The translations under genes were made by a program, and so were the position numbers. The notes below the pieces were generated by a model, which did no database searches, was not told where the DNA came from, and saw only the letters and a list, made by a program, of their open reading frames with translations. Positions 1 to 7,601 of a stretch of 34,454 nt of DNA are shown here, in pieces. The first letter of the stretch is position 1. Each line of letters opens with the position of its first letter. Origin of the DNA: an uncultured Polycyclovorans sp. (GTDB taxonomy: Bacteria; Pseudomonadota; Gammaproteobacteria; Nevskiales; Nevskiaceae); the NCBI GenBank assembly GCA_936928855.1, contig CAKZHZ010000044.1:1-34454 (forward strand), read 5' to 3'.

Positions 1-444
1 GTGATGTTCACGCTGGTCACGGCGCTTGGCCTTTCGGTGCGCTTCTATCTGGAGCGGCTGAAACTCTTGTTGGTGCCCCGGCTGGCGGCGGTGGTCATCG
101 TGGTGATCCTGCTCATCGCCATGCTCAGCGTGCTGAGCAATCAACTCGGCCTGCAGGCGGGACTTTCGGTCTCCCTGTTCCCCATCGTCATCCTGGCCAT
201 GACCATCGAGCGCATGTCGATCATCTGGGAGGAGCTGGGCGCATCGGATGCCATCAAACAGGGGGTGGGCAGCCTCGCCGTTGCCGCGGTCTGTTATCTG
301 CTGATGTTCCATCCACAGATCGAACATCTGGTGTTCGTGTTCCCGGAGCTGTTGCTGATCGTGCTGGGGGTCAACCTGCTGCTGGGACGCTATACCGGCT
401 ACCGGCTGACCGAGTTGATGCGCTTCCGCGACCTCAGCCGCTGA
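1..444 (+). CDS. Inactive transglutaminase fused to 7 TM helices, C-terminal part (5' truncated by window)
   Basis: The frame is open at base 1 and ends at TGA 442-444, so these 147 residues are the C-terminal portion of a longer protein. They contain about four or five hydrophobic helices (for example residues 26-45, 54-70, 92-104 and 111-127) and end in a short basic tail (LTELMRFRDLSR). This matches the multi-helix membrane half of the family annotated as inactive transglutaminase fused to seven transmembrane helices. The call is supported by the next gene, 7 bp downstream, an ATP-grasp ligase that is its usual partner. In that family the soluble N-terminal domain lies outside the cytoplasm; it is not visible here. 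The biochemical role is unknown; comparative genomics links the pair to peptide-bond-forming or osmotic functions. Assignment rests on context and hydrophobic pattern. Confidence 0.72.
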   Translation: MMFTLVTALGLSVRFYLERLKLLLVPRLAAVVIVVILLIAMLSVLSNQLGLQAGLSVSLFPIVILAMTIERMSIIWEELGASDAIKQGVGSLAVAAVCYLLMFHPQIEHLVFVFPELLLIVLGVNLLLGRYTGYRLTELMRFRDLSR

Positions 445-451
445 CACGCCC

Positions 452-1408
452 ATGCCCCTGCCTTTCGCCAGCCCGCGCAAGCTCCGAGCCCTGGGCGTGG
501 TCGGCCTGAACCGCCGCAACGGTGACTTCATCGCCCCCTGCAACCCTCGGCGTTTCTATCCGCGGGTGGACAACAAGCTCATCACCAAACAGTTGGCCAT
601 CGAAGCCGGCATTGCCGTTCCGCAGCTGTTCGGAGTTGTCGAAACCAACCACGACGCCCGCAACCTCGCACAACTGCTGTCCGGCCACCAGGACTTCGTC
701 ATCAAGCCGGCACATGGTTCCGGTGGTGAAGGCATTGTGGTGGTGGATGGCCGTTCCGGCCCGCTGTTTCGCAAGACCAGTGGCGTCCTGGTAGGCCTTG
801 AGGGACTGGAGCACCATGTCTCCAATATTCTGAGCGGGATGTACAGCCTCGGCGGCCAGCCGGATCACGCGATGATCGAATACCGGGTGCGTTTCGACCC
901 CCTGTTCGGCGCCATCACCTATCAGGGCGTTCCCGATATCCGCACGGTGGTCTACAAGGGTTTCCCGGTGATGGCGATGGTGCGGCTGCCGACACGGGAG
1001 TCCGATGGCAAGGCCAACCTTCATCAGGGCGCGGTCGGGGCTGGCATCGACATTGCCAGCGGCCACACCCGCAAGGGCGTCTGGCACAGTCGAATCGTCG
1101 AGGCCCACCCGGATACCGGCGCCCCCATCGGCGGCCGCGAAATCCCCCAGTGGGATCGATTGCTGCACCTTGCAGCACGCTGCTACGAGCTGACAGGGCT
1201 GGGTTATCTGGGGGTGGATGTGGTGCTGGATGCCGAGCTGGGCCCTCTGATCCTTGAGCTCAATGCCCGCCCCGGCCTTGGCATCCAGATCGCCAATGGC
1301 ATCGGCCTGGGAGGCTTTCTGGAAGCCGTCGACCGTGAGGGTCCAAAGGGCGCGGCTGCTGATGCACGCGTGGCCTTCTCCAAGCAACGCTTCGGTCGTC
1401 CCGACTGA
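452..1408 (+). CDS. Alpha-L-glutamate ligase-like protein (ATP-grasp, RimK-related)
   Basis: 318 residues from ATG 452, 7 bp after the membrane-protein stop, so the two are probably co-transcribed. ATP-grasp features are visible: a substrate/fold motif near residues 35-46 (YPRVDNKLITK), the nucleotide-binding lysine and glycine-rich loop at 82-94 (FVIKPAHGSGGEG), and a metal-binding carboxylate cluster late in the protein (GVDVV... then LILELNARPG, about residues 253-271). The family joins an amino acid or peptide carboxylate to an amine using ATP; the true substrate is unknown. Linkage to a seven-TM inactive transglutaminase is the recognised signature of this subfamily and separates it from RimK proper. 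A zinc-dependent aspartyl protease often found with the pair is not in the window but could lie upstream of base 1. Confidence 0.85.
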   Translation: MPLPFASPRKLRALGVVGLNRRNGDFIAPCNPRRFYPRVDNKLITKQLAIEAGIAVPQLFGVVETNHDARNLAQLLSGHQDFVIKPAHGSGGEGIVVVDGRSGPLFRKTSGVLVGLEGLEHHVSNILSGMYSLGGQPDHAMIEYRVRFDPLFGAITYQGVPDIRTVVYKGFPVMAMVRLPTRESDGKANLHQGAVGAGIDIASGHTRKGVWHSRIVEAHPDTGAPIGGREIPQWDRLLHLAARCYELTGLGYLGVDVVLDAELGPLILELNARPGLGIQIANGIGLGGFLEAVDREGPKGAAADARVAFSKQRFGRPD

Positions 1409-1474
1409 GGCCCCCCGCGCGCCTCCACCTGCCTATACTGGCCCTACACGTCGCCTGATCGTCCGCACCTCTCT

Positions 1475-3133
1475 GTGTATATCGAGTACTTCGGCCTGCG
1501 GGACTACCCGTTCAGCATTACGCCTGACCCGGCCTATCTCTACATGTCGCCACGCCACCAGGAAGCGCTGGGGCACCTTCTGTACGGCACCGGCCAGTAC
1601 GGCGGCTTCGTGCAACTCACCGGTGAGGTCGGCACCGGCAAGACCACTGTGGTGCGCACGCTGCTGTCACAGAAGATCGAAGGCGTGGACGTCGCCATGG
1701 TCTACAACCCGCGGCAGTCCGAGCACGAATTTCTAGCGTCGGTCTGCGATGAACTGGGTATCGACTATCCGGACGGCGCCAGCCAGAAACACCTGATCGA
1801 CGCGCTCAACCGGCACTTGCTCGCGGCGCACGCCCGCGGCCGACGCACCGTACTGATCATCGATGAGGCGCAGAACCTCGACCCCGGCGTACTGGAACAG
1901 GTCCGCCTGCTGACCAATCTCGAAACGCACAAGGACAAGCTGCTGCGCATCATGCTGGTCGGCCAGCCGGAGCTGGCAGCGCTGCTGGCGCGTCCGGATC
2001 TGCGCCAGCTCGCCCAGCGCATCACCGCACGCTACCACCTGCAGCCCCTCTCCGAAGCCGAGACCCGCGAGTACATCCGCCACCGCCTGCGCGTGGCAGG
2101 TGCCAGCGCCGACCTCTTCAGCGATGAGGCCGTCAGTGTGGTGCAGGAGGTCAGTCGCGGCATCCCCCGCCTGATCAACATCATCTGTGATCGCGCACTG
2201 CTGGGAACCTTTGGTGCCCACCAACGCACGGTCAGCGCCTCCATGGCACGTCGCGCAGCCGTCGAGTCCATGGCGGAAACCGTCGAACTGCCACGCGGCC
2301 GGTGGGACTGGTTGCTGTCCCTCCCTGACGCCCGCATCCGTCAGATCGAAATCGGCCTGGCCGCGCTCGCCGTGGTGCTGATCGCCTTGTTGATCTGGCG
2401 CACCTGGCAACCCGGCGCAACGGCGACGGAGACCCTCCAACAGACAGGGAAAGGCGCCCCCTCAGCGGCGCTGGAAACGCCGAAGGCAACACCCGATCCC
2501 GATGCACCCGCTGTCGTACAGGATCCCCTGGCGCGTGCCCAACGCCCGCTCGGCGCCATGATGACGGCGCTGGCACAACGCTGGACGCCGACTTTCACGC
2601 CGGACAGCACCCAGGGCGCCTGCACGCAGTTGGAGGCTGAGGGGCTGAGATGCTATCGCGGCCAGGGCGACTGGGCATTGCTGCAACGGCTGGCGCTCCC
2701 GGTGGTGCTCGAACTCGAGAACGAAGGGCGCCCGACCCACGTGCTGGTGCTGGGGCTGGGACGAGACCAGGCGCGTCTGCAAACACCCGACGGCACGGTG
2801 GACGTACCCCGCACCCGCCTCGAAGCGCGCTGGAACGGCCCGTTCCTGATGCTATGGAAGCCGCCCACCGCGAGTGAACGCATCGACCGCGGCAGCCAGG
2901 GGGCCCCGGTGCTGTGGCTGCGCCAGCGGCTGGCCGCTCTGACCGGGCAGGCGCTGAGCGATACACCGTCGCCACGATTTGATTCCGGCCTTCAGGATCA
3001 GGTGCGCTCATTCCAGCGCGGGCAGGATCTGCAGGCCGACGGCATTGTCGGCACCCACACCTTCATCATGCTGGGCCGTGGCCTGCCGGAGTGGCCGACC
3101 CTGGAGGATCTGGACGATGTCCCTGCTGCTTGA
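1475..3133 (+). CDS. gspA: GspA/ExeA-type AAA ATPase with C-terminal peptidoglycan-binding domain
   Basis: 552 residues with a GTG start (protein begins MYIEYFGLRDYPF, the family's normal N-terminus). An AAA ATPase domain carries Walker A at about 50-58 (GEVGTGKTT) and Walker B at 125-131 (VLIIDEA). One transmembrane helix lies at about 291-309. A periplasmic part follows: a degenerate C39-peptidase-like segment (about 375-470) and a peptidoglycan_binding_1 repeat (about 475-540, ending DGIVGTHTF). In the ExeA/GspA family the cytoplasmic ATPase and the periplasmic wall-binding domain work with GspB to place the type II secretin through the peptidoglycan. No clear Shine-Dalgarno sequence precedes the GTG; a TATACT box at 1434-1439 is the only promoter-like element in the 66-bp gap. 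It overlaps gspB by 17 bp, implying translational coupling. Confidence 0.9.
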   Translation: MYIEYFGLRDYPFSITPDPAYLYMSPRHQEALGHLLYGTGQYGGFVQLTGEVGTGKTTVVRTLLSQKIEGVDVAMVYNPRQSEHEFLASVCDELGIDYPDGASQKHLIDALNRHLLAAHARGRRTVLIIDEAQNLDPGVLEQVRLLTNLETHKDKLLRIMLVGQPELAALLARPDLRQLAQRITARYHLQPLSEAETREYIRHRLRVAGASADLFSDEAVSVVQEVSRGIPRLINIICDRALLGTFGAHQRTVSASMARRAAVESMAETVELPRGRWDWLLSLPDARIRQIEIGLAALAVVLIALLIWRTWQPGATATETLQQTGKGAPSAALETPKATPDPDAPAVVQDPLARAQRPLGAMMTALAQRWTPTFTPDSTQGACTQLEAEGLRCYRGQGDWALLQRLALPVVLELENEGRPTHVLVLGLGRDQARLQTPDGTVDVPRTRLEARWNGPFLMLWKPPTASERIDRGSQGAPVLWLRQRLAALTGQALSDTPSPRFDSGLQDQVRSFQRGQDLQADGIVGTHTFIMLGRGLPEWPTLEDLDDVPAA

Positions 3134-3878
3134 TGCCCTGCGCAAGGCGGAGCAGGAGCGCACGCTGGGGCAGCCACCCACACCGGGCGCGGTGGCCACC
3201 GGTGTCGGTGCACCAACAACCACCGCCGACACCCGTCCCAGCGGCCGCTTCCGCACCATCATCGTCCTGCTGTTGCTAGTCACGCTCTGTGCCGTCGCAC
3301 TGGTACTGCGCCGTGCGCCCGCTACTCCCGACCACGCATCGCCCCGGCTGTCGCCTCCGCCTGTACTGACACCGCGCCCCGCACCGACGCCGCCGCCGCC
3401 GCCGGCACCCGCGCCTTCCCTGATGCGGCTCGGTCAGCTTGAGGTCCGCGACCCTCCATCGGCGCCGGTCCTGCCATCAGGCGAGATTCCTGCCGGCGAA
3501 TCAGCCCCCGATGACCTCGACACCCCGGAAGCCGCGCCAGACGCTCTGCCGGATCTGGAAACCCTGCAGCAACCGGTGGCGCCGCCTGACCCGACCGCGC
3601 CGCCCCCTTCCGTCGCCCCCTCCACAGCGATCCAGGCAAGCCCCGGCGCCCCGACGCTGCAGATGCTGCCGGCCGAGCAGCGCGCGCGGTTTCCGGCGTT
3701 TCAGCTCGATGTACATGTGTGGAACGAAGCCCCGGCGCGCCGCTTCGTCCTGATCGAAGGGCATCGCTACAGTGTCGGCGACCCACTTCCGGGCGGCCTC
3801 ACCCTGAGGGAAATCGTGCCCGAAGGCGTGATCGTCGAGTTCGAGGGCCGCCGGGTGATGGTGGCAAGGCCGGGCTGA
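3117..3878 (+). CDS. gspB: GspB, general secretion pathway protein B
   Basis: 253 residues from ATG 3117, inside the end of gspA; GGAGG at 3103-3107 sets this start. The N-terminus MSLLLDALRKAEQER is the hallmark of GspB. A single transmembrane helix (about 47-64) is followed by a long proline/alanine-rich periplasmic linker (about 68-185) and a C-terminal T2SS-B domain (about 188-253, with FQLDVHVWNEAP, FVLIEGHRYSVGDPLPGG and REIVPEGVIVEFEGRRV). GspB partners GspA, and in some species also acts as a pilotin-like assembly factor for the secretin. Only gspAB are present here; the main gsp operon must be elsewhere, which is a common arrangement. The gene converges on argD with a 16-bp gap and no recognisable terminator between them. 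Confidence 0.92.
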   Translation: MSLLLDALRKAEQERTLGQPPTPGAVATGVGAPTTTADTRPSGRFRTIIVLLLLVTLCAVALVLRRAPATPDHASPRLSPPPVLTPRPAPTPPPPPAPAPSLMRLGQLEVRDPPSAPVLPSGEIPAGESAPDDLDTPEAAPDALPDLETLQQPVAPPDPTAPPPSVAPSTAIQASPGAPTLQMLPAEQRARFPAFQLDVHVWNEAPARRFVLIEGHRYSVGDPLPGGLTLREIVPEGVIVEFEGRRVMVARPG

Positions 3879-3894
3879 CAGCGCCCGCCCCTGT

Positions 3895-5100
3895 TCAACC
3901 CGCCTCGACCAGTCGCTGGCAGGCCACAGTCAAACGGGCCAGTCCTTCCTCGACTTCCTCGGTCGTGATGTTGAGGGCAGGCGCGAAACGCAGCACATCG
4001 GGCCCGGCGACCAGCACCCACACGCCGGCCTCCAGGGCCGCCGCCATGATCTGGCCAGCCTTGCCCTGCCACGCCGGCTGCAGGGGAGCCCCCAACAACA
4101 AGCCCTGACCACGCACGCCTGACCACAGACCCAGTTGCGGCCCGATCCGCTCCAGCCCCTGACGCAACTGCGCATGCCGCGCCGCCACATTGCGCATCAG
4201 CTCGGGCTGCAGAACCTCCTCCAGCACCGCTTCGGCGACCGCACAGCCCAGGGGGTTGCCCCCGTAAGTGGATCCGTGTGTTCCTACAGCAAGCGTCGCC
4301 GCAAGCGATTCCGTGGTGAGCATGGCGCCGATCGGAAATCCGCCGCCCATCCCCTTGGCCGTGGTGAGAATGTCGGGCACCACCCCCGCCTGCTGATAGG
4401 CATACAGCGTTCCGGTGCGGCCGTTGCCGGTCTGCACCTCGTCGAAGATGAGCAGGGCGCCATGCTGACGACACAGCGCAGCGGCAGCTGCCAGATATCC
4501 CGGCTGCGCGGGGGTGACCCCCCCCTCGCCCTGGATCGGCTCGACGATGAAGGCGCACACGTCCGGCCCCATCGCCGCTTCCAACGCGGCAATATCGTTG
4601 TACGGCACATGCTCGATCGCCGCCGGCAAGGGCTCGAAGCCCTGCGTGTACTTGGGCTGCCCCCCCACCGTCACCGTGAACAGGGTGCGTCCGTGAAAAC
4701 TGTTCAGGCAGGCCAGAATGCGATGCTTGCCCGGCGCCTGGAGGTTGCCGTGGCGACGTGCGAGCTTGAGCGCGGCTTCGTTGGCCTCGGCACCGGAGTT
4801 GCAGAAAAACACCCGCTCCGCAAAGGTGTTGGCAGTCAGCAACCGCGCCAGCCGCAGGGCCGGCTCGTTGGTCATCACATTGGACAGATGCCACAGGCGC
4901 TGCGCCTGCTCGGTCAGGGCCGCCACCAGCCGCGGATGGGCATGTCCCAGCGCAGTGACGGCGATACCCCCGGCCAGGTCCACATAGTCGCGCCCGGCCT
5001 GATCCCACCAACGCGAACCCGCACCGCGCACCGGAATCACACCGGCAGGCTGGTAGTTCGGGACCATATGCTGGTCGAAGGTTTGGCGGCTGACGCTCAT
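3895..5100 (-). CDS. argD: Acetylornithine/succinyldiaminopimelate-type aminotransferase (class III, PLP)
   Basis: 401 residues from ATG at 5100 (complement); the open frame runs further upstream but homology begins at MSVSRQTFDQHMVPNYQPA, and GGGAG lies about 5 bp before this ATG. Class III aminotransferase marks are present: the pyridine-nitrogen aspartate in FDEVQTG (residues 219-225), the Schiff-base lysine K249 in TTAKGMGGGFPIGAM, and GGNPLGCAVA near 295-305. The N-terminal block (YVDLAGGIAVTALGHAHP...LWHLSNVMTNEPA) is that of the ArgD/AstC subgroup, which transaminates N-acetylornithine (arginine synthesis) or succinylornithine (arginine catabolism), using 2-oxoglutarate. ArgD is favoured because no ast genes adjoin, but specificity cannot be fixed from sequence alone. 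It is the last gene after plsX, 82 bp apart; fab genes would be more usual there. Confidence 0.88.
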   Translation of the reverse strand: MSVSRQTFDQHMVPNYQPAGVIPVRGAGSRWWDQAGRDYVDLAGGIAVTALGHAHPRLVAALTEQAQRLWHLSNVMTNEPALRLARLLTANTFAERVFFCNSGAEANEAALKLARRHGNLQAPGKHRILACLNSFHGRTLFTVTVGGQPKYTQGFEPLPAAIEHVPYNDIAALEAAMGPDVCAFIVEPIQGEGGVTPAQPGYLAAAAALCRQHGALLIFDEVQTGNGRTGTLYAYQQAGVVPDILTTAKGMGGGFPIGAMLTTESLAATLAVGTHGSTYGGNPLGCAVAEAVLEEVLQPELMRNVAARHAQLRQGLERIGPQLGLWSGVRGQGLLLGAPLQPAWQGKAGQIMAAALEAGVWVLVAGPDVLRFAPALNITTEEVEEGLARLTVACQRLVEAG

Positions 5101-5182
5101 GCCGGGCTCCCAAGTGGGCGTGGAAAAGCCGCGCATTATAGGAGGCGCGGCGTCGCACGCCAGCCCTGCAAGCGCCGAGACT

Positions 5183-6196
5183 TCAGCCCTGATTGCGTGC
5201 GAGCAGCCCGCTGATCCGGTGCGGCACGTCCTGTCGCACTTCACGGACCGCCACTTCGATGGCGTTGGCAAAGGCCACTTCGTCTGCACCGCCATGCGAC
5301 TTGATCACGATGCCGTTGAGTCCCAGCAGGCTGGCTCCGTTGTGAAGGCGCGGGTCCACCTTCTGCGCAAACTGCTTGAGAACCGGTCGGACTGCCAACC
5401 CAAGCAGCTTGGTCACCGGCGACCGCAGGAACGCTTCCCGCATCAGCTGTGTGATGAGGCGGGCCACCCCTTCGCCGGTCTTCAGCGCCACGTTGCCTAC
5501 AAAACCGTCCGCCACCACGACATCGACATCGGCATGAAAGATGCCATCGCCTTCCACGTACCCGACATAGTTGAGCGTCGAGTCCTGCAGCAGCGCAGCG
5601 GCGCTCTTGATGGTTTCGTTGCCTTTGATTTCCTCTTCGCCGATGTTGAGCAACGCCACCCGTGGGCGCTCCACACCGTTCAGTGCCGTCACCAGCGCCG
5701 AACCCATCACCGCAAACTGGAACAGCTGCTCGGCAGAACACTCGGCATTGGCACCGAGGTCGAGCATGTGGGTATGCCCCCGCGAGGACGGCAGCGCCGA
5801 TACGATCGCGGGCCGGTCGATGCCGGGCAAGGTCTTGAGTACAAAACGGGCGGTGGCCATCAGCGCCCCGGTATTGCCCGCAGACACCGCAGCATGCGCC
5901 GTGCCGGCTTTCACCAGGTCGACGGCAACCCGCATTGAGGAGTCTTTCTTGTTGCGCAGCGCCTTCGAAGGCGACTCGTCCATCGCCACCACTTCGGAGG
6001 CGGGGTGCAATCGCAGACGAGCTCTCAGCGCCGCCGGAGCATCGGCGAGCGCCGCTTCCAGCCGCGCAGTGTCGCCCACCAGCACCAGCTCGCAGGCATC
6101 GTGACGTTTGAGAACGCGCAGCGCGGCGGGCACGGTCGAGGACAGACCGTGGTCGCCGCTCATGGCGTCAATGGCAAGAACGATCGGCGAAGCCAT
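5183..6196 (-). CDS. plsX: Phosphate acyltransferase PlsX
   Basis: 337 residues from ATG at 6196 (complement), the usual PlsX length. The N-terminal signature IVLAIDAMSGDHG and the internal motifs MDESPSKALRNKKDSSM, AVSAGNTGALM and the LDLGANAECS / FAVMGSALV block are characteristic. PlsX converts acyl-ACP plus inorganic phosphate into acyl-phosphate, feeding PlsY in membrane phospholipid synthesis; it is a peripheral membrane enzyme. It follows rpmF by 19 bp in the conserved yceD-rpmF-plsX order and is probably read from the promoter before yceD. In many Gammaproteobacteria fabH/fabD/fabG/acpP come next; here argD does, so the fatty-acid cluster has been separated. Confidence 0.96.
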   Translation of the reverse strand: MASPIVLAIDAMSGDHGLSSTVPAALRVLKRHDACELVLVGDTARLEAALADAPAALRARLRLHPASEVVAMDESPSKALRNKKDSSMRVAVDLVKAGTAHAAVSAGNTGALMATARFVLKTLPGIDRPAIVSALPSSRGHTHMLDLGANAECSAEQLFQFAVMGSALVTALNGVERPRVALLNIGEEEIKGNETIKSAAALLQDSTLNYVGYVEGDGIFHADVDVVVADGFVGNVALKTGEGVARLITQLMREAFLRSPVTKLLGLAVRPVLKQFAQKVDPRLHNGASLLGLNGIVIKSHGGADEVAFANAIEVAVREVRQDVPHRISGLLARNQG

Positions 6197-6215
6197 GGGC
6201 GGCGCCGCTCGGACC

Positions 6216-6413
6216 TCAGGCGTCGTCGCTGAGGTCCGGGGTACCCTTGTCGATCACCTTGCGGCCACGGTAGTAACCGTCCGCCGTGACATGGTGCCGC
6301 AGGTGCGTTTCGCCGGAAGTCGGATCCACCGACAGTGCCGGCGGGGTCAGCGCGTCATGCGAACGGCGGTGGCCGCGCTTGGAACGGGTTTTACGGTTTT
6401 GTTGAATGGCCAT
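6216..6413 (-). CDS. rpmF: 50S ribosomal protein L32
   Basis: 65 residues beginning MAIQQNRKTRSKRGHRRSHDAL, the L32 signature, with a basic N-terminus. No zinc-ribbon cysteines are present, as in other C-minus gammaproteobacterial L32 proteins. A GGAG element stands a few bases before the ATG. It sits between yceD (48 bp upstream on this strand) and plsX (19 bp downstream), an arrangement that couples a ribosomal protein to phospholipid synthesis. The yceD-rpmF gap includes a small GGCGG/CCGCC hairpin. Confidence 0.96.
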   Translation of the reverse strand: MAIQQNRKTRSKRGHRRSHDALTPPALSVDPTSGETHLRHHVTADGYYRGRKVIDKGTPDLSDDA

Positions 6414-6461
6414 CGTCTTGTGACTCCGTGGGCGGGAACACCGCCGCGTAACAGCTTTACA

Positions 6462-6950
6462 TTATGACCGTTTCAGCAAGGCTGCGAACGGTCGATGGGT
6501 CGGCATTTCGGCCGCCGCCGGTTCATCCGCTTGCACGGCGTCTTCACATGCCGCACAACGCGGCACCACCGGCAAGCTCAACAGTACTTCCTGCGCCACC
6601 AGCGCCGCCGGCGCCAGCCGCTCACCCTCCACACGGAAGGGATCGGCTTCTGCCAGACAGGCCTGCTCGGCCTCGTCGTTGTCCACCAGCCTCAGCGAGG
6701 ACACGACGCCCAGATCACGCAGAAAACGGGCCTCGCAGCGCTCACACTGCAGATCCAGCGTCCCGTCGATCTCGGCGCGCACCACATCGTGCCCCCGATC
6801 ACGGCCGAACTGCAGCGTTACCCGCAGCTCTTCCGACAACATCAGTCTGGCCTCTGCCAACTCGGGAAGCTGCCCCGACTCAAGCCGGCCCTCATAGCGC
6901 GCGCCGCGCGCGACCGCCGTGGAGACCGTGATCATCGCCGGAATCGGCAT
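6462..6950 (-). CDS. yceD: YceD family protein (DUF177), 23S rRNA accumulation protein
   Basis: 162 residues if started at ATG 6950 (complement, MPIPAMITVSTAVARGARYEG). Longer in-frame starts at 6977 and 7004 are excluded because the best promoter in the intergenic region places its -10 box on 6976-6981, so transcription begins near 6969. DUF177 features: a central CxRC pair (LQCERCEARF, about 85-94), an acidic stretch with the conserved segment LAPAALVAQEVLLSLPVVP, then a later CAAC pair and a basic end (PFAALLKRS). The E. coli homologue affects 23S rRNA levels; the mechanism is unclear. It is the first gene of the yceD-rpmF-plsX(-argD) unit and is divergent from yceF, exactly as in E. coli. 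Confidence 0.9.
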   Translation of the reverse strand: MPIPAMITVSTAVARGARYEGRLESGQLPELAEARLMLSEELRVTLQFGRDRGHDVVRAEIDGTLDLQCERCEARFLRDLGVVSSLRLVDNDEAEQACLAEADPFRVEGERLAPAALVAQEVLLSLPVVPRCAACEDAVQADEPAAAEMPTHRPFAALLKRS

Positions 6951-6975
6951 GGCTGCTGCCCACAAAAGGGCGCGC

Positions 6976-7004
6976 ATAATAGGTGCGCACCCGTTGCAAG
7001 TCAA
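6976..7004 (-). promoter_or_regulatory. Sigma70-type promoter for yceD-rpmF-plsX, with symmetric -10 box
   Basis: On the minus strand TTGACT (6999-7004) and TATTAT (6976-6981) are separated by exactly 17 bp, a near-consensus sigma70 promoter with predicted start near 6968-6970. The same AT box read on the plus strand gives CATAAT (6975-6980), a good -10 for the divergent yceF, although its -35 position (6952-6957, GCTGCT) is poor. This promoter decides the yceD start codon. Confidence 0.75.
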
Positions 7005-7013
7005 AGGTAAATC

Positions 7014-7601
7014 ATGACCCCCGAACCTCTTCCCGCCCTGGTGCTGGCCTCCGGCTCGCGCTATCGCGTCGAGCTGCTGACGCGACTGCGCCTGCCTTTC
7101 GAGGCCGTGCCGGTCGATGTCGACGAGTCTGCGCGGGCGGGCGAATCACCCCAGTCACTGGCCGAGCGCCTCGCGCAAGACAAGGCCGAGGCCGGGGCGC
7201 GACTGCGTCCAGGGGCCTGGGTCATCGGCTCGGATCAGACTGTCGATTGCGGGGGGCGCCTGTTCGGCAAACCCGGCACGCTGGACAAGGCGCGCGCGCA
7301 ACTCTCCGCAATGGCTGGCCAACAGGTGCGGTTCCATACCGCCGTCAACTTGTACCGCGGCGGCCCGATTCACGCTTTCGCCGTCACCACGTTGGTCAAG
7401 GTGCGCTCGCTTGCCGCCGACGAGATTGAGCGCTATCTGCTTGCTGAACCCGCGCTGGATTGCGCCGGCAGCTTCCGCTGCGAGGGGCTGGGCATCAGCC
7501 TGTTCGACACCATCGAGAGCCCGGACCCCACTGCCCTGATCGGCCTGCCGCTGATTCCGCTCGCCGCCGCGCTTCGCCGCGAGGGCTATCGGCTGCCGTG
7601 A
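7014..7601 (+). CDS. yceF: Maf-family nucleotide pyrophosphatase, YceF subgroup (7-methyl-GTP pyrophosphatase)
   Basis: 195 residues from ATG 7014 with AAGG at 7004-7007. Maf/HAM1 motifs: the N-terminal LVLASGSRYRVELL (residues 9-22), the conserved ES at 44-45 (GESPQSLAERLAQDKA), the catalytic GSDQ at 72-75 and FGKP at 84-87. The C-terminal CAGSFRCEGLGISLF and LIGLPLIPL belong to the YceF branch, whose E. coli member hydrolyses m7GTP, rather than the dTTP/UTP-specific YhdE branch. It is divergent from yceD-rpmF-plsX as in E. coli. Its 3' end overlaps the convergent HAD gene by 16 bp. Confidence 0.92.
   Translation: MTPEPLPALVLASGSRYRVELLTRLRLPFEAVPVDVDESARAGESPQSLAERLAQDKAEAGARLRPGAWVIGSDQTVDCGGRLFGKPGTLDKARAQLSAMAGQQVRFHTAVNLYRGGPIHAFAVTTLVKVRSLAADEIERYLLAEPALDCAGSFRCEGLGISLFDTIESPDPTALIGLPLIPLAAALRREGYRLP

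Noticed and set aside
434..1387. Minus-strand 317-codon frame opposite the ATP-grasp ligase gene.
   Set aside because: The plus strand encodes a clear ATP-grasp protein; the antisense product has no recognisable motifs.
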